Assembly (NCBI GenBank): GCA_039186435.1
Contig: JBCDAA010000370.1
Location: 1-8,979, forward strand
Origin: JALVDI01 sp039186435
GTDB taxonomy: Bacteria > Myxococcota_A > Polyangia > Polyangiales > Houyiibacteriaceae
Direction: 5' to 3'
DNA length: 8,979 nucleotides
Positions 6,618 through 8,979 of this stretch are shown one piece after another (within the stretch, counting starts at the first letter, position 1; each line of letters starts with the position of its first letter). A model generated the notes under the pieces. The model ran no database searches and was not told where the DNA came from. It worked only from the letters and a program-made list of their open reading frames with translations. The position numbers and the translations under genes are program-made.

Positions 6618-7349
6618 GTGAGAGTTCACTCGTGGGTCCTGTTGGTGGGAGTCGTGTTGAGTTCCCACGTTGCGCTCGCGCAAGAGGTGGAGCAGGCGCG
6701 CGCAGAGTTCCGGCAGGGGGTCGAACACGCCCGGGCAGAGAACTGGGCCGAAGCCGAAGCCGCGTTCCGCCGCGCCTACGCGCGCTACCCCGATCCGATC
6801 ATCGTGTTCAACCTCGCGGCCGCACAGGCACAGCTTGGTCGCTTTCGTGACGCACGCGACAGCTACCGGGAGTTTCTCGAGCGCGCGACCGAAGAACACG
6901 AGGGTTCGCGCGAAGCCGCAGAGACAGAGCTCGCGCGGGTCAGCGCGCAGATCGGCAGCATCCGCCTCGAGATCCACGGAGCCGAAGACGGCGACGTCGT
7001 CACCGTCGACGAGAGGGTTGTCGAGCCCGCCGGCCTCATCGAAGCCGATCCCGGCATGCACGTGGTCGCGGTGCAGCGAGGATCGGCGCGCGTCGCACGA
7101 CAAGAGGTCAACGTTTCGCCGGGGGAAACCGCCCGTGCGGAGCTGGCGATCGTGAACCCCGAACGCGTCGTGGTCGTCGAGCAGTCGGCAGGACGCAATC
7201 GCGCGCTGATCGGAGCCGTGGTCGGCATCGTTGCGGCGCTGGCGGTTGGCGCCGTCGTGCTGGGCATCGTGCTGCGGCCCGATTCGGAAGAGGCGTTTGA
7301 GGGCAACGTGCCGCCAGGGGTGTTGTCGGTGCCGCTAGGGCGTCCGTGA
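6618..7349 (+). CDS. Exported TPR / PEGA-like protein with C-terminal membrane helix
   Basis: This 243-residue protein has a signal peptide (1-21, cleavage at ALA|QE), two TPR-like helical hairpins (about 27-94; WAEAEAAFRRAYARYPDP and LAAAQAQLGRFRDARDSYREF), a short Glu-rich helix, and a beta-rich PEGA-like domain (about 112-178; GSIRLEIHG, VTVDERVVEPA, DPGMHVVAVQRG). One membrane helix (196-219) and a 24-residue tail follow. TPR domains bind proteins and PEGA-like domains are common in myxobacterial surface proteins, so an envelope adaptor or sensor role is likely. GTG 6618 gives a compact signal peptide; an in-frame ATG at 6561 would add 19 residues with several Arg and cannot be excluded. 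Arg residues just before the membrane helix make its orientation uncertain. Its TGA overlaps the kinase ATG by one base, so the two are translationally coupled and probably work together. Confidence 0.85.
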   Translation: MRVHSWVLLVGVVLSSHVALAQEVEQARAEFRQGVEHARAENWAEAEAAFRRAYARYPDPIIVFNLAAAQAQLGRFRDARDSYREFLERATEEHEGSREAAETELARVSAQIGSIRLEIHGAEDGDVVTVDERVVEPAGLIEADPGMHVVAVQRGSARVARQEVNVSPGETARAELAIVNPERVVVVEQSAGRNRALIGAVVGIVAALAVGAVVLGIVLRPDSEEAFEGNVPPGVLSVPLGRP

Positions 7350-8979
7350 TGCCCCTCTCCGCGAAGGAAATCTCCGCCGAAGAGATCTCGGTCGAGGACA
7401 CCCCGGCTCCGATTGAGCCTCGTTCCATCAAGGAGATCGGAAAGTACCAGCTCATCTACGAGCTGGCGTCCGGAGGGATGGCGACGGTCTACCTTGCGCG
7501 GTCTCGCGCGACCGGTGGCTTCGAAAAGCTGGTGGCCCTCAAGCGGATTCATCCGCACCTAGCCTCCAAGCGAAACTACATCGACATGTTCTTGGACGAG
7601 GCCCGGATCGCGTCGCGGATCACGCACGCGAACGTGTGCAGCGTCTTCGATTTCGGCGAAGCAAACGACGAGTACTTCATCGCGATGGAGTACCTCGTGG
7701 GGGAACCGCTCTCGCGGGTCCTCGGGCGCATGACGAAGAGCACGGCGCATCTTCGCTCCCCGCGACAATGCAGCTTTGCCGCGCGAATCATCGCGGACGC
7801 ATCGGAGGGGCTTCACGCGGCGCACGAGCTGCGCGACATCCACGGGTCGCTCCTCGGCGTAGTGCATCGTGACGTCTCGCCGCAGAACCTCTTCGTGACC
7901 TACGACGGGACGATCAAGGTCGTTGATTTCGGCATCGCAAGCGCCGCCGACAAGCTGCACCAAACGGCGACCGGCGAGGTGAAGGGCAAGTTCTCCTACA
8001 TGGCGCCGGAGCAGATCGACGGAGATGCGGAAACCGACCGCCGCGCGGACGTCTGGGCGCTCGGGGTCGTGCTCTGGGAACAGCTCACGCTTCGCCGGCT
8101 CTTTCGAAAGAAGACGCAATCACAGACGATGTACGCGGTGCTGGAGGGGCGGATTCCTCCTCCCTCATCCATCCGTTCCGGCATTCCGGCGGCGCTTGAT
8201 CAGATCGTGCTTCGTGCACTGAGTCGCGACGTCGAGGCGCGCTACCCGACGGCGCGACACCTCGGTAAGGACCTCACGAAGTTCCTCGCGAGCAGTCAGG
8301 ACGCCTTTGGGCCGGCCGATGTTGCGCTCTGGATGGACGAGCTCTTTCCGGGTGGGGCCGCGCGCGCGAGGGAGCTCATGGAGGTCGCGCTCGTTCGGCA
8401 GGAACCTGCGCCTTCGCCCCCCTCCGGGGAAGTGTCGAAGCTCGTGCGGCGCCCGTCGCGTTCGCGCTGGGTCGCGGGCGCGCTCGCCGGAGCCCTTGCA
8501 CTCGGAGGAGCCGCGCTGTGGTTCGCGCTAGGCTCGGACGGGGAGGACGCTGCCACGGAAGACTCCGGGAACTCTACGGAGGAAAACGAAGCCGCCCGCG
8601 AGGAAGCGCCCGTCGAAAGCGCAGAGAGCGAAGCGGTCGAGGAAACCGAGGTCGGGGAAGACACTGCCGTTGGGGAAGGCACTGCCGCTGGGGAAGGCAC
8701 TGCCGCTGGGGAAGGCACTGCCGCTGGGGAAGGCACTGCCGCTGGGGAAGGCACTGCTGCTGGGGAAGGCACTGCTGCTGGGGAAGACACTGCCGAAGAA
8801 ACTGAGGAGGCCGGGGAAGCCACAACCCTTGAGGAACGCACGCCCCCGGCGACCGCCGCGTCGATGGAGACCTCGAGGGAACGAGGTCGAACCCGGCGTA
8901 GTCGCATGTCTCGAGATCGCACTGAGATGCAAGAAGAGCAGTCCCCCACGATGCGCTCTCCCTCCGACGTGCACGGCAG
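7349..8979 (+). CDS. Hanks-type Ser/Thr protein kinase, one-pass membrane (3' end cut by window)
   Basis: At least 543 residues are present and the frame is still open at the window edge. The kinase domain spans about 31-300: a Gly-rich loop ASGGMATVY (40-48, with Ala replacing the usual first Gly), VALK (K65), C-helix E84, catalytic loop HRDVSPQN (173-180, D175, N180), DFG (193-195) and APE (219-221). All core catalytic residues are present, so it should be active; Ser at 177 instead of Lys is common in myxobacterial kinases. A basic juxtamembrane stretch (RRPSRSR) leads into one membrane helix (374-394), leaving the kinase in the cytoplasm. The outer part is very acidic, carries the GEGTAA repeats (436-483) and turns Arg-rich at 510-524. 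ATG 7349 overlaps the preceding stop, and AGGG at 7337-7340 lies 8 bases upstream as a ribosome site; GTG 7346 is an alternative. It probably senses an envelope signal with the TPR/PEGA partner. Confidence 0.92.
   Translation, partial: MPLSAKEISAEEISVEDTPAPIEPRSIKEIGKYQLIYELASGGMATVYLARSRATGGFEKLVALKRIHPHLASKRNYIDMFLDEARIASRITHANVCSVFDFGEANDEYFIAMEYLVGEPLSRVLGRMTKSTAHLRSPRQCSFAARIIADASEGLHAAHELRDIHGSLLGVVHRDVSPQNLFVTYDGTIKVVDFGIASAADKLHQTATGEVKGKFSYMAPEQIDGDAETDRRADVWALGVVLWEQLTLRRLFRKKTQSQTMYAVLEGRIPPPSSIRSGIPAALDQIVLRALSRDVEARYPTARHLGKDLTKFLASSQDAFGPADVALWMDELFPGGAARARELMEVALVRQEPAPSPPSGEVSKLVRRPSRSRWVAGALAGALALGGAALWFALGSDGEDAATEDSGNSTEENEAAREEAPVESAESEAVEETEVGEDTAVGEGTAAGEGTAAGEGTAAGEGTAAGEGTAAGEGTAAGEDTAEETEEAGEATTLEERTPPATAASMETSRERGRTRRSRMSRDRTEMQEEQSPTMRSPSDVHG
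8654..8797 (+). repeat. 18-bp coding minisatellite, 8 tandem units (GEGTAA repeats)
   Basis: Eight in-frame 18-bp units follow one another without spacers. The first (8654-8671) encodes GEDTAV, six central units (8672-8779) encode GEGTAA, and the last (8780-8797) encodes GEDTAE. Units two to five are identical in DNA (GGGGAAGGCACTGCCGCT), while six and seven share one silent change (GCC to GCT). The near-perfect DNA identity indicates recent expansion by slippage or unequal recombination. The repeat lies in the extracytoplasmic linker of the kinase. Confidence 0.95.

Noticed and set aside
6513..7103. 196-residue minus-strand open frame opposite the TPR/PEGA gene
   Set aside because: It is antisense to a gene with a clear signal peptide, TPR hairpins and membrane helix, and shows no domain of its own.
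8654..8797. CRISPR-like array
   Set aside because: The units are directly adjacent with no unique spacers and lie in frame within a coding region.
8296..8949. 217-residue minus-strand open frame with SPAAVP repeats, and a plus-strand frame with GRHCRW repeats (8518-8805)
   Set aside because: Both are other-frame readings of the 18-bp minisatellite. A repeat unit divisible by three remains open in several frames, and the kinase frame is the one with domain evidence.

Overview
The window looks like a chromosomal segment from a high-GC member of the Myxococcota, probably a Polyangia-type organism. This is inferred from three things: a secreted haem protein ending in a MYXO-CTERM-like sorting tail, a Hanks-type Ser/Thr kinase with the HRDVSPQN catalytic loop common in myxobacteria, and a TPR/PEGA-like membrane protein translationally coupled to that kinase. 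No rRNA, tRNA, CRISPR array, insertion sequence or phage gene was seen. Coding density is very high, and no stretch of 300 bases lacks a gene.

Layout. Positions 1-125 hold the 3' end of an unidentified plus-strand gene. It is followed after 7 bases by a uracil-DNA-glycosylase-superfamily gene (133-708). That gene meets an endonuclease/exonuclease/phosphatase-fold gene (693-1448, minus strand) tail to tail, with a 16-base overlap. A short divergent gap (1449-1510) leads to a cytoplasmic, helix-rich protein of unknown function (1511-2476), whose 3' end overlaps the next minus-strand gene by 45 bases.

The minus-strand pair at 2432-6477 is the most distinctive part. A von Willebrand factor A (VWA) lipoprotein gene lies upstream of a 985-residue exported protein. 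That protein combines a seven-bladed YVTN-like beta-propeller, a di-haem cytochrome c peroxidase/MauG-like domain, a calcium-binding TSP3-like segment and a MYXO-CTERM tail. The two probably form one transcription unit displaying a redox protein and a metal-dependent adhesion-type protein at the cell surface.

Across a 140-base divergent promoter region (6478-6617), a plus-strand operon begins. It encodes an exported TPR/PEGA-like protein with one membrane helix and a one-pass Ser/Thr kinase whose start codon overlaps the previous stop. The kinase runs off the end of the window. Its extracytoplasmic part carries an in-frame 18-bp minisatellite (eight copies of a GEGTAA-type hexapeptide). The likely theme of this end of the window is envelope sensing and signalling.

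No clearly new defence or mobile system was found. The best candidates for novelty are the propeller/di-haem/MYXO-CTERM protein with its VWA partner, the kinase with its repeat-bearing tail and TPR/PEGA partner, and the unknown 321-residue protein.
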